Source: Struthio camelus (Eukaryota > Chordata > Aves > Struthioniformes > Struthionidae). From it: DNA of 64,000 nt. The first letter of the stretch is position 1. Each line of letters starts with the position of its first letter. The notes below the pieces were generated by a model, which had not been told where the DNA came from, searched no databases, and saw only the letters and a list, made by a program, of their open reading frames with translations. The position numbers and the translations under genes were made by a program. Where the stretch lies: positions 4,774,001 through 4,838,000 of the forward strand of contig NC_090947.1 in the NCBI RefSeq assembly GCF_040807025.1, given 5' to 3'. This document shows, piece by piece, positions 34,401 to 48,500 of the stretch.

Positions 34401-35939
34401 AATTTATAAAGGATATCTTGCAGCAAAAAACAAATGCCTGTCTCTGCAGCAGTGCATCCTTCCACAGCAGGCTATTCTCTCTCTTACACACGCTCAGCTT
34501 TGCGGAGGAGCCAAACGTAAAGCCAAGGTAAAAATGCAGTAAGCAAAGTTGCACACAAAGCAAAAAAGGAGGAGCAACAAATGCCATTAGCTTCCAGGAA
34601 GCAGCAAGCTTTCAGAGTCCAAATCACCCTTGGTGAGAGCAAGCCCAGCTCCATTAAATTCAACAGATGCTGTTACACTTCGCTGAAGTAGGTCTTTCAG
34701 GGTTTATTTGAGGTTAACTGCCCAAATTCCTGGCTTACAGACCTCTTTATGGCCAAGATAACAAACGAGAAGGAAAATAAGAGCTATGAAAGAAGCCTTC
34801 TTAGCGGTTAGTCCCCTGCCTTCTCTTGCTGCTCGTGCTGATGGCACAAATATGCAAAGAACTTGGCGGCACGCTGTATCAGACACATTATATCACACGC
34901 ATTATATCAGTCTGGCTTTTATTTCAGTGGCCGGACACAGTGCGACAGGGTTCAGCAGGCACCTCCAGGCCCTCCAGCTGGGAAAAAGCCTATGTGCAAA
35001 CCCTGCAGAAGGCCCAAGTCTTCCCGCAAAGGTTGCTCATCCCATTGTCTCAGTGCTTGGTTCCAGGCCAGCCCCAATCCACCCTCCCATGGAAAGAAAA
35101 ATGCGAGGAGGTGAAGTCTGAGCGACCTAATGCCCCTGTAGCTCCCGACCCAACGAATTTTCAGTCCCTTATTTAGCTGTGTTCACATGTGTAGTCTCAC
35201 TGAAGCCAGACTCTTCCCAGGGGTGTGATTAAGCTTGCGTTTAAGTGTCTGTGCAAGCCAGGCTTTAGATCCATTAAACGTATAGTGAAACAACAAAATA
35301 GATTTTTAATACCTACATTTACCAAAGATCAATAACAGATAATTGCGGGGGGCAAAGGAAAACACCACTGAAAACTAAGATGTGGATGAAACACCGATAT
35401 GGTTTCTCTTCGATGCCCCTGTGATCAGTAATAAAACACTGCTACAGAAACCTTCTGCCTGGATCTCGAGAGGTTACACGTTTTGGGCAAGCTGTCAAGA
35501 AGCAGAAATGGTGTGTTAATAAGCCAAGGATGCCAGTAAACACATGGTCCTGAGCAGCAGGCCTGTTTGCATTGCTATGGGACACGCTCCACTTTGCTTT
35601 CCATGTAGATAGCACCTCCCTGCTGGACTTGCGGGTGTCCATGGCCCTATCCGTATTACCAACCAACATCTCGAGAGACGACGCTGATCAACACATTTAT
35701 CAGGAATAACAGGTTAGCAATAGCTCACGTGCCTTTTTTGGATGCAACCATTTTCCAAAAGGCAAATTTACAAGACACTGCCCCATCGCTTGACTTGGAC
35801 AGCTGCCCAAAGCCTGGTTTTACTGGGCAGATCTGCGAACGGGGACTGTGGTGTGACACCAGGCAGGAGGCTGGGAAGGTCTTAGCTAGAACGCAGTGAC
35901 CCGTCGTGGGCACCGCACTCGCAGAAAGGCACAAATTAG

Positions 35940-36185
35940 CTGGAAAAGGTCCAAAAGGGAACAAGAACGGCCAGAAGTCTCAAAGAAATGATCTATGAGG
36001 AAAGAGTGAGCAAGTGAGGGTTGTTTAGTCTAGAAGACTGATAAAGACCTTTAAATACATATGGGATAAAAGATATATGGAATAGTCTGTTCTCAGTGGT
36101 TACGGTAGACAGTATAAGTAGTAAGAGGCTTAAATTGCAGCAGGATGATTCTGGTTAAGCATTAAGTAACAGTTCCCTATGCTTT
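35940..36185 (+). mobile_element. Decayed CR1-family LINE fragment
   Basis: The order of phrases follows the end of CR1 ORF2 and the 3' region: AAGGGAACAAGAACGGCCAG, then CTATGAGGAAAGAGTGAGC, GGTTGTTTAGTCTAGAAGAC, CTTTAAATACATATGGGATA, and CTTAAATTGCAGCAGGATGA, ATTCTGGTTAAGCATTAAG. The family text is AAAAGGGCAACAA..TATGAGGAAAG..TTTAG(C/T)CTGGAGAAGA..TTCAAATAC, then TTGCAGCA and GGTTAGATATTA. It is in the sense orientation and much diverged. Confidence 0.75.
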
Positions 36186-37734
36186 ACTCTCCACGCTTGC
36201 TTGTGGAGTCTTCATTCCCAAACTAAAAAAAAAAAATTTAAAAAAATAGGTTGAATAAACATTTTTCAGTAATGCCTTAAGCTGATTTGTGCCTGCTGGG
36301 TGTGAGGGGCCTTAGTCCATCTTTTCCACTATTTTCAGTAGAATCAGTGCAACCCATACCACGATGGTATGCAGATTGGTAACAGTCTCACACAGAAAGA
36401 GGTTTGGGGGTCAGAGCCCATTATTACCCTGGAGTAAAATTTAGTCCTTAGAGATAAGAAAAAGCCCCAAACTCCACCAGACACCTCAGGGGGGATTCTT
36501 CAGTGCATCTCCTGAAGATAGCACAAAATTGTAGCCCTGCACCAAGAGCTCAAGCATCCATTTCTCGGGCCACTTGAACGCGAGAGTCTCTCCAGGACTC
36601 CCCAGGAAGCAGCAGAGCAGCACTCTGGGTAGTGCATGTACCTAGGTATTCCCAACATTTCTCTGCTTGCTGCCCATCCAGTTTACTAATTGCACATATA
36701 TTTGCAGCAAAAACTAGTCACCTAGCTGCTACAAAGACTTTGCATTTTCCTTGGGACGCTCTCACAACCCCCTTTGTGGTCATAGCCTGCAGGATAAGAT
36801 GTGCCCCTCGCTGGCCCAAAGGACCTCAGTGAGGATCACCCCCGTCTCCTCAGATGGCCCCGGCTTGTGGGATGAAGCCGGTTAGCGGTGGCAATTAGCC
36901 TTGGCGTTGGCACGCACTCGCAGCAAAGCGGCCCAGGTGCCGACATGTGTCTGAGATTTACTGCCGTGTTTAATCTGCCACCAGCACCCGACTGATGTCT
37001 TTTGTACTCAGCAATAATCAATGGGATTTCAGCTGCACCTTAGTGAGCATAAATTAGCAATGCTTTGCTGCCGCACCTCCACCAACGAACTGCCCAGCAA
37101 TACCCTCAAAATTGCTTTGAGTATGGTTAGTGAAGTGCTCCATGGGGATTTTCTTTTTTTAATTGTAACATATGATGAAAGGCTATCATGGGCTTTCATT
37201 TCGATTTATCATCATCATCGGCTCTACAGATAGGCTGGTACATGCCAATGTGCCGTGCTAGCATTGCCTGGGACTTGGAAGAGCCTTCTGACCTTTTCTT
37301 CCTCTACTAGCTGCACAGGAGGCAAGGCAGAGGGAGTTTGGTGTGTTGGATTTTTTGAGTTTTGTTTGTTTGTTTGGTTCTTTTGGCGCACAGATGGACT
37401 TTCCCCCTCCCTGTCATGCCAGAGGCCCCCTCGTTTCCTGCTCCTCCCATTTTAACCACTCGTCATAACAGTTCATACCAGTCCAAGTCTCCAAGGCCCA
37501 AGCAGGGCTCCATTGTACCAGGCGCCATAAAAATAGCTATTGATGTGAAATGCCGACAAGAGAAAGCTTTCACAGGGTGAGCTTGTGCAATCATATTTAA
37601 GTGTAAAACTTAAGAGTTTAACACCTAGTTCTTCCCTGGGGGCACCTGGACAGTTTGCATGGCCCTCTACAGCACATTAACAGCTAAAGCCCATTAACCT
37701 GACGGTATCTGACCCCAGAATTAGTCACATATTG

Positions 37735-37752
37735 CTCTCTCTCTCTCTCTCT
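37735..37752. repeat. (CT)9 microsatellite
   Basis: Nine uninterrupted CT units. Confidence 0.95.
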
Positions 37753-39415
37753 TTGGCTCAGAGGCTGACAGCACTTAAAAACAGATTGACATGAAGCATC
37801 AACTCTGCAGATTATCAGTCGCGAAAACTCAAGTCCTAACACCAGGCTCTTGAAAAGCCCGTGAACACTCCCAAGAGAGAGGGGGGAAAACAGTTCGCCT
37901 GACAAGAGTCTCAGAGTCTCACACCCTTGCAACGTCACCTAGAACCAGCATGTCCAGTCCAGGCTATGGTCGCACCTCGGTTGGTTAGCATTGGCTGCAG
38001 AGGTGCTTGAGAGCACAAACCAGTGTTTCACCAGTCTAGGGTGGTGTCCAGAGCCCCGGCCATCGAGGCAAGGACGTACGAGGTCCCACCCTCGCACCTC
38101 AGCAGGAGAGGATGGTGGGATGCGTTATTTTAGGACTGCCAGAGTGTCTGGGACAGGCAATTCCCGAGGGATGCTCTGGTTGAGGGAAGGAAGCTAGGGA
38201 GATGGTGGGAAGGGAAAGGGCGGGGGCAGGACAATAGCTATTTATTTGGCTTTACAAACCAAAACTTCTAGTTTGTTTACTCTCTACTCTGGGGAGAGAG
38301 CGTAGATTCCCAGCAAAAACGTCTGGGAAAAAGAAGCTCCCATGTCCCTCAACCCATCACAGGATGGGACCACAATGTTTATTTGGAGAGAAGGGAGGAA
38401 AAAAAAACAAAACAAAAAATAAATGGCCAAGCCAAGTCCCCACAACAGCCTCTATCCCCATCCAGCCACGTGCACAGGCGCATACACACACTGGCCCATG
38501 CTGGCAGACTACCACACCTTGGTCCTCTCCAAGTCATCTTTGGTCCCAGGTCAGATCTTCTAAAACAGGTTTTATGGTCTAAACAAGCAGCTACATCCCC
38601 ACAGCACCGGTCCCTTCATATTACATTCATCAGCTCAGATTTTGGAGGGATGATGCGCAAGAGAGGGCAAACTAACAAACATCCTCACCCACAATACCAG
38701 TGATTCAGTTCACGTAAATCCACAATTTCGGAGTTAAATAGGACTTCTCAACCACTCTGTCACTTCCGTCCCCAACATGAATCTTTCAGTTTTCAGGTCG
38801 GCTCGCTCTCTCTCCCCGAGGCTAACAGACCATCTACGGATACGATTTCACACCCAAAGTGGGCACCAGGACTTGCTACTTTACTACTCACCCTTTTGCC
38901 AACAGCAGAGCGCTACAGTGACCATGCGGCAAGTCTCTGTAAATGAGCTGAGTGGCTGCACACGTTGTAATTCTTGGATGCTTTTGATCTCGGTTCGTGA
39001 GACTGCAGGGTCATATTTTCAGGCTTTGAATCCACGATTATGATAGCTACGGTTTCATTAACCTAAATAGGTGGAAGAAAGTTATTTTAAAGGACTTTGA
39101 GCACAAAATAACACAAGACTCGCAAGAGCTAGCGACACTGGCAGAGAGCAAATCTTGCATCCCACTGGCCTGTCTTCTCTGAATTGCAAAGGCACGTGCA
39201 TTCAAGGAAACGGAGCATCTTTTGATCTCATCCTCTCCTCTTTTTGCAAGAAAACTCTCGCCTCTGCCTGCTGCAGGATGTGAAACAAAGCCACTCTGCA
39301 AAAGTGAGTGCAACGGGCTGCAGTGGACTTCAATAAAACAGAGAGAGCTTGGCAGTCCCAAAAAGCACGTTAGTGCTGGAACAAGGAAAGATCAGGTCCA
39401 GATTCCCAGGATGGC

Positions 39416-39432
39416 GGGGGGGGGGGGGGGGG
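39416..39432. repeat. G17 homopolymer
   Basis: Seventeen consecutive G on the + strand, with quadruplex potential. Confidence 0.95.
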
Positions 39433-40475
39433 AGCGGAAAGAGGAGAAGACTACTAAAAATCATTCAAATATTAGCGTAAGATGTAAGAAACTGCGCTGC
39501 ACCTGTCTGTACTTACTGTAAATAATTCAAAGCCTAAGGGGGGCATCAGTCTGGATGAACACCAAACGGCTGCCCAGCACATCAATACCTCAAACCATTA
39601 GACCCTCTCAGGGAATCCAGATACAGCAGAATTAAATTCATCACATTTGTCCCGGACAGGTTTTAACCAGAGCAACAGATTAACTCTTTGGCGTCCTGCA
39701 GCAGGCACTATAAAATATTACACATCAGTTTGATGCCTGGGCTTGGCCCTATAAAAAAAAACAGCTTTTTTTTGCTCAGACCTTAGACTGGATACTCCTG
39801 CCCTGGCGCTGCTTCAGCAGGAGCTGAGAGCTCATACTGAGAAAAGCACCCTTGAAAGCAGGTTTATTGCAATACTGCAGAGGGACTCTCACCTGCAGTT
39901 ATTCAAGAGCAAGGTGAAGACATGCAAGCGATGCTCTGCCCGCTGGGGGAAGAGAGATACAGCATAAGGAGTTCAGGTCTGGCACTGAGAAGACCTGACA
40001 TGGAAAACCTTTCAAGGGGAAAAACTTGATGGAAAACACCTCAAATATACACACACGCCCCAGGAGCAGCATAGATTAACACTGTGAGCAGCAATAGCAT
40101 CCAAAGCACATCTATTCGACTGGCTGGGGGGGAGGCAGCAGGGAGAAATTAGCTCAGCAGCCACTTTCACTAAATAGCAAGAATTAGAGGCAGATTGTCT
40201 GAGCCCCTCATCCATCATGAGTACTACAGATAAATTCCCCAGATATGTCTTGCAATATTCACTTGCTGCAATAGTCCCTGGACATGGTTTATCTCCACTC
40301 TTCAGAGAGACTTCCTGGGCTCCAAGATGTCCTGGGACCCAGGAGGTGCCTGGTGACATTGAAGCCCTGCTTCCAGTCCCCGCTTGGGGTAAGGAAGACT
40401 GTTTTAGACCAAATTTAAGTTCTTACCAGGGGCAGAAGGACGGCAGGGAAACACATGCCAAAAGGTGGAAAAGCC

Positions 40476-40489
40476 TTTTTTTTTTTTTT
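40476..40489. repeat. T14 homopolymer
   Basis: Fourteen consecutive T; no adjacent element recognised. Confidence 0.95.
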
Positions 40490-41782
40490 GTTCTGCTTAT
40501 ATTTACATCCACACGTGCATTTGCTGCACGAGCCAGTTCTCAGCTGGTGAGTTGTTGAGAAAAGCATGGGACAAAATTCCTAGTGGAAATATCCCAATTT
40601 ACAAGAGCTCTGGCCTCTAAGATCTACTGCAATAATAAAAGGTACGCATTTCATGCCAGCATGCTGTAGAGAAAAGTACAGGACAACAAATTCATCTCAG
40701 TGTTATTCATATCTAAATACAATTAACCTTGCATACAGAAACTGTAAAAAGAATTTTTGCTATGTAAAGTGCTGTTGAGTAGAAAAAGACATCATTAAAA
40801 TTCAGATCTAGTGGTCATTTTAACCCACAGGGCAATAAATTGAACCAAAGAAGTAGACGTAGCCTTCAGGCTCCAGAGGCTCCCAGGCAGATGCTGAAGG
40901 GGTAGCTCCACGCACAGTTGACCCTGTTTTGTGCTATTCTTGTACTTTTCCCCTCCACATCTGATACTGGTCATTTGTGGAGGAAGGATGCTGGGAAAGA
41001 TGAACCTTTGCCCTGAGCTGCTAGAGCTGCCCTTACATTCGGTAAACATCCATAATTAGGCGGGATTTTAATTCCCTTCCCTTTCTAATGAAGTAACCAT
41101 GACGGAAACTGCTTTAGGAAATAAAGGGAAAGAAGCAGCCTTGTCCTGTTCTCTGGCAGCAAAAACACAGAACAAACAAAGCATGAGAAAATTCTCGTAC
41201 TCTGCAATTCTGTGAATCCTTCAAAACGCACCTCCCGCTACAAGCTGTCCTTGAGATTGCCCATGAGAGTGCTGCAGCACGTAGGGTTTACCCTATCAAC
41301 TTCCTTTTCTTCCCATCTCTTCCCCTCAAAACACCTAAAAGCTGGTGCCTACCTGCATCCAGACAGTATCTGTGCCAGCAGAAGCTAGGGACTTCTCCTT
41401 TGGGGAGGGGATTTTATTTTAAGCTAAACTTCTTCCATCCCCTTCTCCAAAACATTTCACATCCTTCTATCTAGACCCTTCACACATCGGGTCAAGCCGC
41501 GGATTCAGGATCAAGATTCATGTTCAAGCCCTGACCACGTCTGGAAGATGACAGCACAAGTTCAAGCCAATGTGTGCATTTTTTCCCCTCTCAAAGTTTC
41601 CATTCAGCAGGGTTGATCGCATATTTGCTTTTCTCAAAATGGATAACATTTGTTAACTTATAAACTTCAGCTGTGTAGTATCCACAGACTCCTACCCGCC
41701 TTGCTCTATTTATCACAGAGTACAAAAGGGAAGCTGGTTTCTCCTATGCCAACCAGAGCCTGGCTTTCCTGTCTGCTGCAAT

Positions 41783-41801
41783 CCCCCCCCCCCCCCCCCC
41801 C
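41783..41801. repeat. C19 homopolymer
   Basis: Nineteen consecutive C followed by a short T run. Confidence 0.95.
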
Positions 41802-44800
41802 TTTTTTAAAATCTTTGTTTTGGACTTGTTTGGTACAGGGAACAGGGGAGAATAAAAGGAGGGTCAGTCAAGGACAAAAACAAAACTAAAACAGAGTTAA
41901 CCAGTCATCCAAGTAAAAGGAAGCCATCCAGCCCCACCACTTGCAAAAGGCAATTCCAGCCTCCTAACCTGGTTGGTGCAACTAAACACCCACCTTCCCA
42001 AAAACTCAAGTTACACAAGAACCACCTTCAACCAGGGAGCAAATTCCATCTTGCCATGTGCTCTACAAACCCCGAGATATCAAATACAGTTACAGCCTCA
42101 GGATAAACTTCTGTAACTTGAAGTTAGACCTCTGACATCTTAGTCTTCACTGGAGAATCGGCAGCAACGCATGAATTTATAAGCCCCAAAACACAGAAGG
42201 GGAGAGATAGAGATACTGGCAACAATAAGACGTGCACACCTTGGCACAGAGACTAGCTCTCACTGCTTCTCCCTCTCCCTAACCATTTTCAGATGCAAGC
42301 CCACCAGGCCGGGGGGGGGCCTCTAGAAGAGCAAAACCACCAGGATCTGCAGCCTTACAATGACCTTGAGAAACAGAATGACTTCAGGAAACAGAGCTAT
42401 GAGAAAGATCATGGTTAAGAAGTGGAAAAAAATACATCACTTAGTTTAGAAAGTAGGGGGAAAAGCCTAAAGTTTCTCACTCCTGCATCTTGTTTTTCTT
42501 AAACCTTTGCTACGGAAGAAAGATCAGTTCCACCTGTGACTTGTGGCTGTCGCCCAAATACATGGAGAGCTGTATCTACAGCTCTCCACAGTTAGTGGCT
42601 GCCTTCCTATCTACTTCAAAGCACTCGAGAGCCTGCCTGTTAAATCTCCATCTTATCTGGCCTAGAAGTGCCAGGGTATTACTCCACAGGTTTCCCTGCT
42701 GCCCTGCTAATAACCTTTTCCCACTCTTGGGCTGAACTAGCTGGCATGACAGTTTAACACTGCTCATCATTCGGTTCAAAGGAGGTTTAATGGTGAACTC
42801 CTAAACAGGTAGCTCCTTTAACCCACTTGAAACTGTTTGTTTTTTTTTAAAAGCACACTAAGTTTTTCCTTGTATTCTCTTATTTAATTACAATTAATGT
42901 CACTTGCATAGCAGACACAGGAGAAAAAATACAAAGCAAGAGCTGCATGCTGGAAACAGAACACCAGAGTCAGCCAAGAACAACACTTTCTCATTAAACA
43001 TCTTGCTTCAGACTTCTTTTCTAAATGTTTGAAAAGCCTGGCTGAAAAGCAGAGCTTATATAGTTTCCCCGCTCATCAAACAAACAAAAAAAAACTTTGT
43101 AAATAGCACTAAGCCACCCAGCTCTAGGTAGGCATGTCCCACAAAAAGCTTCTAGCATCCTCAGGTGGGATACCTTCTCTTTGGAGCTTGGCTTTGTCTT
43201 CTGGAAGGTGGAAATATAGCAGATACTGCCACCCACTACTCTCCCATGGGGTACGCCAGTGTGCTGCCGCAGCCCGAGCTGCCACACCGTTTCCAGAAGT
43301 ATAGGTGTTCCTCCAGACATGCCCTTGAACATCTTGCAAGGTTGAATGAAATACTTACACACTGAGAACATAATTCAGGGCTTGTTTTGCAGCTTTTTTG
43401 CTTTTTGATGTACATCTCCCACGCCCCTCTCCCATCTGATGTTTTGAGGGATGCCATAACATATGTTAGCTGTCCACAAACTAGAGCTGTTCCTCCTTGT
43501 TCTCCTATAGGTATAGGGGACATGTACTTTCTTTAAGGAAATTGAAAGAGAAAGAAGGGGCAGTGAGATACTCTAGAAATTGCTATAGTTAAACCAACAT
43601 ACAGAAAGCCAAAGTCAGGAGAAATCCCATTAATTTCAGTTTACATCAGTTCATAATCTGCCCCTCAAACTTTAAGGTCACATAACCTAGCTTTAAGGAG
43701 CTATATATCCCATTCACTTTATCACCACAAAATAAGTCATCTGGAATTTAGGTTCTGTTTGTACATGAGCTCTATTGCCAAGATAAATGAAGTGGGAACC
43801 GCCTGCATCTCTTGCATATGGAAATTTGTGTTTAAAAAAACAAAAAACCCCACACAGCTAGAGGTCAAGAGATGAGCTTTCTGCTGTTTCCTGGTTGCAG
43901 TGACAATAGAAACACTGTTCTCCAGCTCAGTATTTTCAGGCTCAGACCCTGTGTTTCTCATAGTACTTTTATTTGCATGACCAGTCTCAGCTGAAACCAT
44001 AAAAACCAATATCTGATGGATACAAACAGTTTATTGATTCACATTAACATCCCCGATTACACCTTCAGTTGGGAACTGAAAATTAAAGGTGGGGAAGAAG
44101 AAAGTGCCTGGGCTCCAGAGGCTCTAAGAAAAGGCTTGTTTCAGATCCATGTTGCACTGGTGGTAGAACTGGTATAGGTGTTTTTAATGCAAACTTCTCT
44201 CACCTCGGAAGTTTTAGAGGTGTTTCACCTCCTCATTTTAACAGCTTGCTAGGAGTTGCCTCATTTCATCAGCTACTGCAGAAAGACTCCTGCCCCACTG
44301 CTAAACACAGCAGCACCAACTGCCATGAATCCAGCCAAGCTTCGCTGCTGATATTTTAACATTTATCTTTGTTTATCGCATTGGTCCACTGATCAAACCC
44401 ATATTTGGGTCTTATTTAGACCAGAGCTCCAATACTAAGCCTTACACAAGGAAAAGGGCACTTCTTCCAGTGCCTTGCACCAGGAGGGCTGCCTTTCTCC
44501 CCAGTTCTTGTAAACACAGAGGTTGCCACTGTCACTCCAGTAGACTTTATGCTACTGAATGGCCTCGAAAGAGGAACAAAAACAGAACCGATGGCTTCCA
44601 TCTTCAAGACCAGGATGCACTTTCGGTCTCTGGCTCAAGAAGGCCCTGAGCCGCAAATCACTGTATGTTTGTGAGAGGAAGGAAGGCAAATGCAGAGTTG
44701 CTGTTCTTCCCTCCAGTGCCCACTACTGGCCTCTTTCAAGGGCTTTGGTCCAAGTCAACACCACTGCTCTTGTGTCTCAAACAGTTTCTTCTTCACACCC

Positions 44801-45494
44801 TTCCTAAGGGGAAGGGATCACCATTCTTCTACCTGGGGGGCAGAACAGAGTCAAAAAATACCATGACATTGTCAGCCTTGCACGTGCTTCTCTTGTGGCT
44901 TGACTGTTACATGCCATGAACGAGAGCTGCCTAGGGGCCACTAAGCCCCTTCCCCATGCTCATCCTGTAGAGTAGGCCAGAGGGGTCTCATGCCAAGTCC
45001 AAAGGCCCCAAAAGCATAGCAGCCATCCACGCTCTGCTTCCCTTGTCACTGATGTTGCTGGTTCCACTAGGTTTAGTTCAGAGTGAGCTCCTTGGAGCAA
45101 CGCCCCCATTATCAACAACATCTACTGGCACAGACCCCTACAGCTGCCAAAAGACCACAGAGCTTTTAATCATTCTTCATATTTTATGGGGGAAGGACAA
45201 CTGAGATAACACATACTAAAAGAATAGGTTAACCCAGGAAATCTGTGATAAAGAAAAAAATTCAACCGGCTCTCCCACGTTTCTGCTGCTCCTAAACCAA
45301 AAGTCAAGCCTGGAAGTGCTGCACAGAGCCAGGTTACTGAAAAGGATTTTACAATATACGAAAGTCTTACAAAGGATTTCATAAGCTATTTCTTCATTTG
45401 TTCCTACATACCGCAGTATCAGAGCTATACTTCCAACTCATGAAGAGACATAAGGGCTCACCTATTAGTAGTTGTGGAGTGGAATGCAAGGGTG

Positions 45495-45515
45495 TTTTTT
45501 TTTTTTTTTGGGGGG
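45495..45515. repeat. T15-G6 homopolymer pair
   Basis: Fifteen T followed directly by six G, the same pyrimidine/purine layout as other tracts in this desert. Confidence 0.93.
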
Positions 45516-48500
45516 TCTCCCATGCCTCTTTGATTAGCAGCGCCTACAGGCAAGGCAGCAGCAAATACAGAAATACAGTCAGTGAACAGGTGGTTTCTAT
45601 ATGGTTGTACCTTGAGCTTAGCTTACATACTTGGACCAGACTCATCTGGAAGTATGCTCTCCAAGACAACATTATCAGAAACAGATGTGAGATTAGCCCA
45701 GCAGTTGCTTGCCTTCTTTCAGCTGAGCTCAGCTCAGACTGGAGCAAGCTCCGTGCTCCCGTTCTAACAAAGCAACACGTTGCTCATGAAGCTGAGCTGA
45801 GACTATAGCATTTGACACCTGGACTGGACACAGTGGGAGCAGCCATCTCCCTCTCCAGCTGCACACTCAGCCACTTCAGCAGAACTTGAAAATAAGGCCC
45901 ATCCTTGGATATCCCTCATCCAAATTCAGGCCCTGCCCACAGGCTCATTCCTCCACAGGAGGAAGAGGGGGGGTTATATCAGCATTCATACCTGTCAATA
46001 GCCCTTCACACTCAGCTTTCCCCGGAGAGCAGTGAAATACCACTACAGGAAGCAAAACATTTTTTCCATGATGATAAATGGGAGACATTCTGCCGAGACA
46101 AATACTAAAATGAACCCCCCTAAGTCTCTGTAACATGCACATGTCCCGCACGCAGCTTGGGAGAATCACATGAGGTTGCAGCTGGTGGGGTTCCTACTGC
46201 CCACCAGCAAGAACATCCATCGGGGCAGCATGAAGTGCTAGACTCCACCTGGGACTCTCTGGAAAACTTCTCACATCCTCCACTAGCTACTGGGAGCTTG
46301 CATTAAGCGTGAGGGGACAGGCAAGGATGCCTTTTTCCTGCCTTCTTGACCAGGGGACAGGGGCAACAAGGCATCGGTCTCGTGCGACTGAGCTACGCTG
46401 TAGCAAGTGTTGGCTACAACCACCACCATTTTGGTCCATCCCAGGCATCATGAAGTGACCACCACACTGCCTGTAGCTGGGGCTAAAAGACTCACATCAT
46501 CCGTGCCGCAGGCATGGAGGGGAATGCACGTCACACTAGCAGGCCGATTACACTAGTATTTGCTGTTCTTCAGTGGCCTGAGGCTAGCTTCTTTAGAAGA
46601 AAGAGATTGTGAGAGGGGAGAGGAAGAAGCTGCGTCTGAGAAAGGGTACAGGTGCCTGCTGTGCTACTCCCGGGACTTCTCAATACCACATTGGCCTCTA
46701 GTTATGAAGCCTTGAATGAGAGGGTCCTAGCAACATGCACACCTCTTATGAAGGACAGCTGGGTCATAACCTCTACTTGAGCAGCTCAGTACCTCTGCCA
46801 AGAGACTGTGAGATAGCAGCAGAAAAACACCCAAAACACACAGCTCTTCCATTCCCTGAATTACTCTTACATCCCACACACAGAGAGTCAGTGGCCTTTG
46901 GACCTCTGAGGCAGTAAGTGCTCTCCATAACACTTCCAATGCCTTGACCCTCCTTGGCTAGCGTTATCCCACACCTCAGCTATTGAAGCCAGCATTAACA
47001 TTTCACAGAGCGGGTCGAGAGCCAGGAAAAGGACGCAGAGATGTCAGCACGGCTTGCTGAGCCCACAGGGAGCTGAGTCAAATGAGCTGGGCATCCGCTC
47101 TGAAGAGGCGAATGGAGCAGAGGCATGTTTTTGTTTTGCAAATCATGGCAGCTGCCAGCTCTCCCTTACCTGCTAAATGCATCCCAAGCATGTGGAAAAG
47201 CATCTGGGAATGATATCATGACATCAGCTGATGCTGGTGTAATACTCTGCCTACAGGACAACTTGCAATCAACTCAGAGGAGCAGAACGTGTATGGGGCT
47301 GGCGAGCGCAAAGGGAAACTCACGCCTACAGAGGGACTGACCCCAGCAGAATGGGCTGATAGCCACCTATCAGCAAGATTTCCATTGCTGGTAGTTGGCC
47401 AAGTCTCAGATCTGCTTGGATTGCTGCCCCGCTCAGCGCTACACTCCCTCCTTGCTAACCAAAGCTCCCTGCGGTGCCAGCTGCCTCTCAACGCTTTCCC
47501 CCTCCAGACACGGTCCAAGGCGCAGCCCCCTCCCTGATCCCAATCTGACTATCTCCTGAGCAGTTTACGCTCCGTGGCAATGACCAAATCCTTCAGTAGG
47601 AGGTATGGGGGAGGGAGGACTTTGCTCCTTCAGCTCCCTGCAGTCCCACCCTCACCTCCGAGAAACAAACTTCCATGAACGGAGGACCACACAAATCAGA
47701 GCGCTTCACTTCTTGCGGCCTGTCAATTGCTGGAACATATGCAAGAAAAACCTAAAACAGAGCATCAAAACACTTCCAGCAGACACCTGCACACGTGAAG
47801 TGCTCAGTTCAGACATGTGTCAGCTGGCCCTTGGGGTGGGGCGTGCACCAAGTTCAGCAAAGCATCAAAAACCCATTTGAACTGCAGTTGTAGAGCTAGG
47901 GGAAGAATGCTAGAAGCAGGAAGAGAAGGAGGGTTTTTTCCTGCTTGCATGGCATGGGTTTGTCTGACTTGCAGCACACCTGGCTGCAACAAATCCTTCA
48001 GAGACAGCCTGGCAGCAAAGGAGAAGGGGCCTCTGTTTTAGCTAGTCACCTGCAGCATGACAATCAGACCATACTTGGTCATGCAGGAAAAAAAAAAAAA
48101 AGCATGTTTTTCAGTGCAACAAACAAGTATGGGGCCATGATGGTCCAGTACAGACAAGGGCCAGGAGAGGGTGGGGGAATTTGGAAAAGGCTTTGAGGGG
48201 CTAGGGGTGGAAGTCAGGATCCTCGCTCTGCCCTCAAGCTACCACCTGCCACACCAGCAATCTCCATTCACCTTCCTATACCTCCTGCGCACGCAAAAAG
48301 GTGAGGCTAGATGTAGAGGAAGGGGAGGCCTGTGGAGCCTATGCAAAGCCCCAGAGAAAAGGATGTTCCTGCTATTGCCAGAGCCAGTGGTGACTGCTGT
48401 GAGGAGAGAGCAAGAAAAGTGGTGGGACCTTTCCCTGAGCCTCTGCACTGGCAGGAGATGACATGGTCCCTGCACAGAGGGCAACAATGCAAGATACACC

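Larger units (their letters stand above)
27896..35939. other. Intergenic sequence with MIR pieces and an orphan CpG island
   Basis: No exon was recognised. The block holds MIR-like fragments (28150-28330, 28741-28796), several simple repeats (28699-28714, 29426-29458, 29621-29676, 30222-30236, 30328-30362, 30549-30574) and the CpG island at 30755-31420. The remainder, 31420-35939, is unique sequence with short non-coding frames. Confidence 0.75.
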
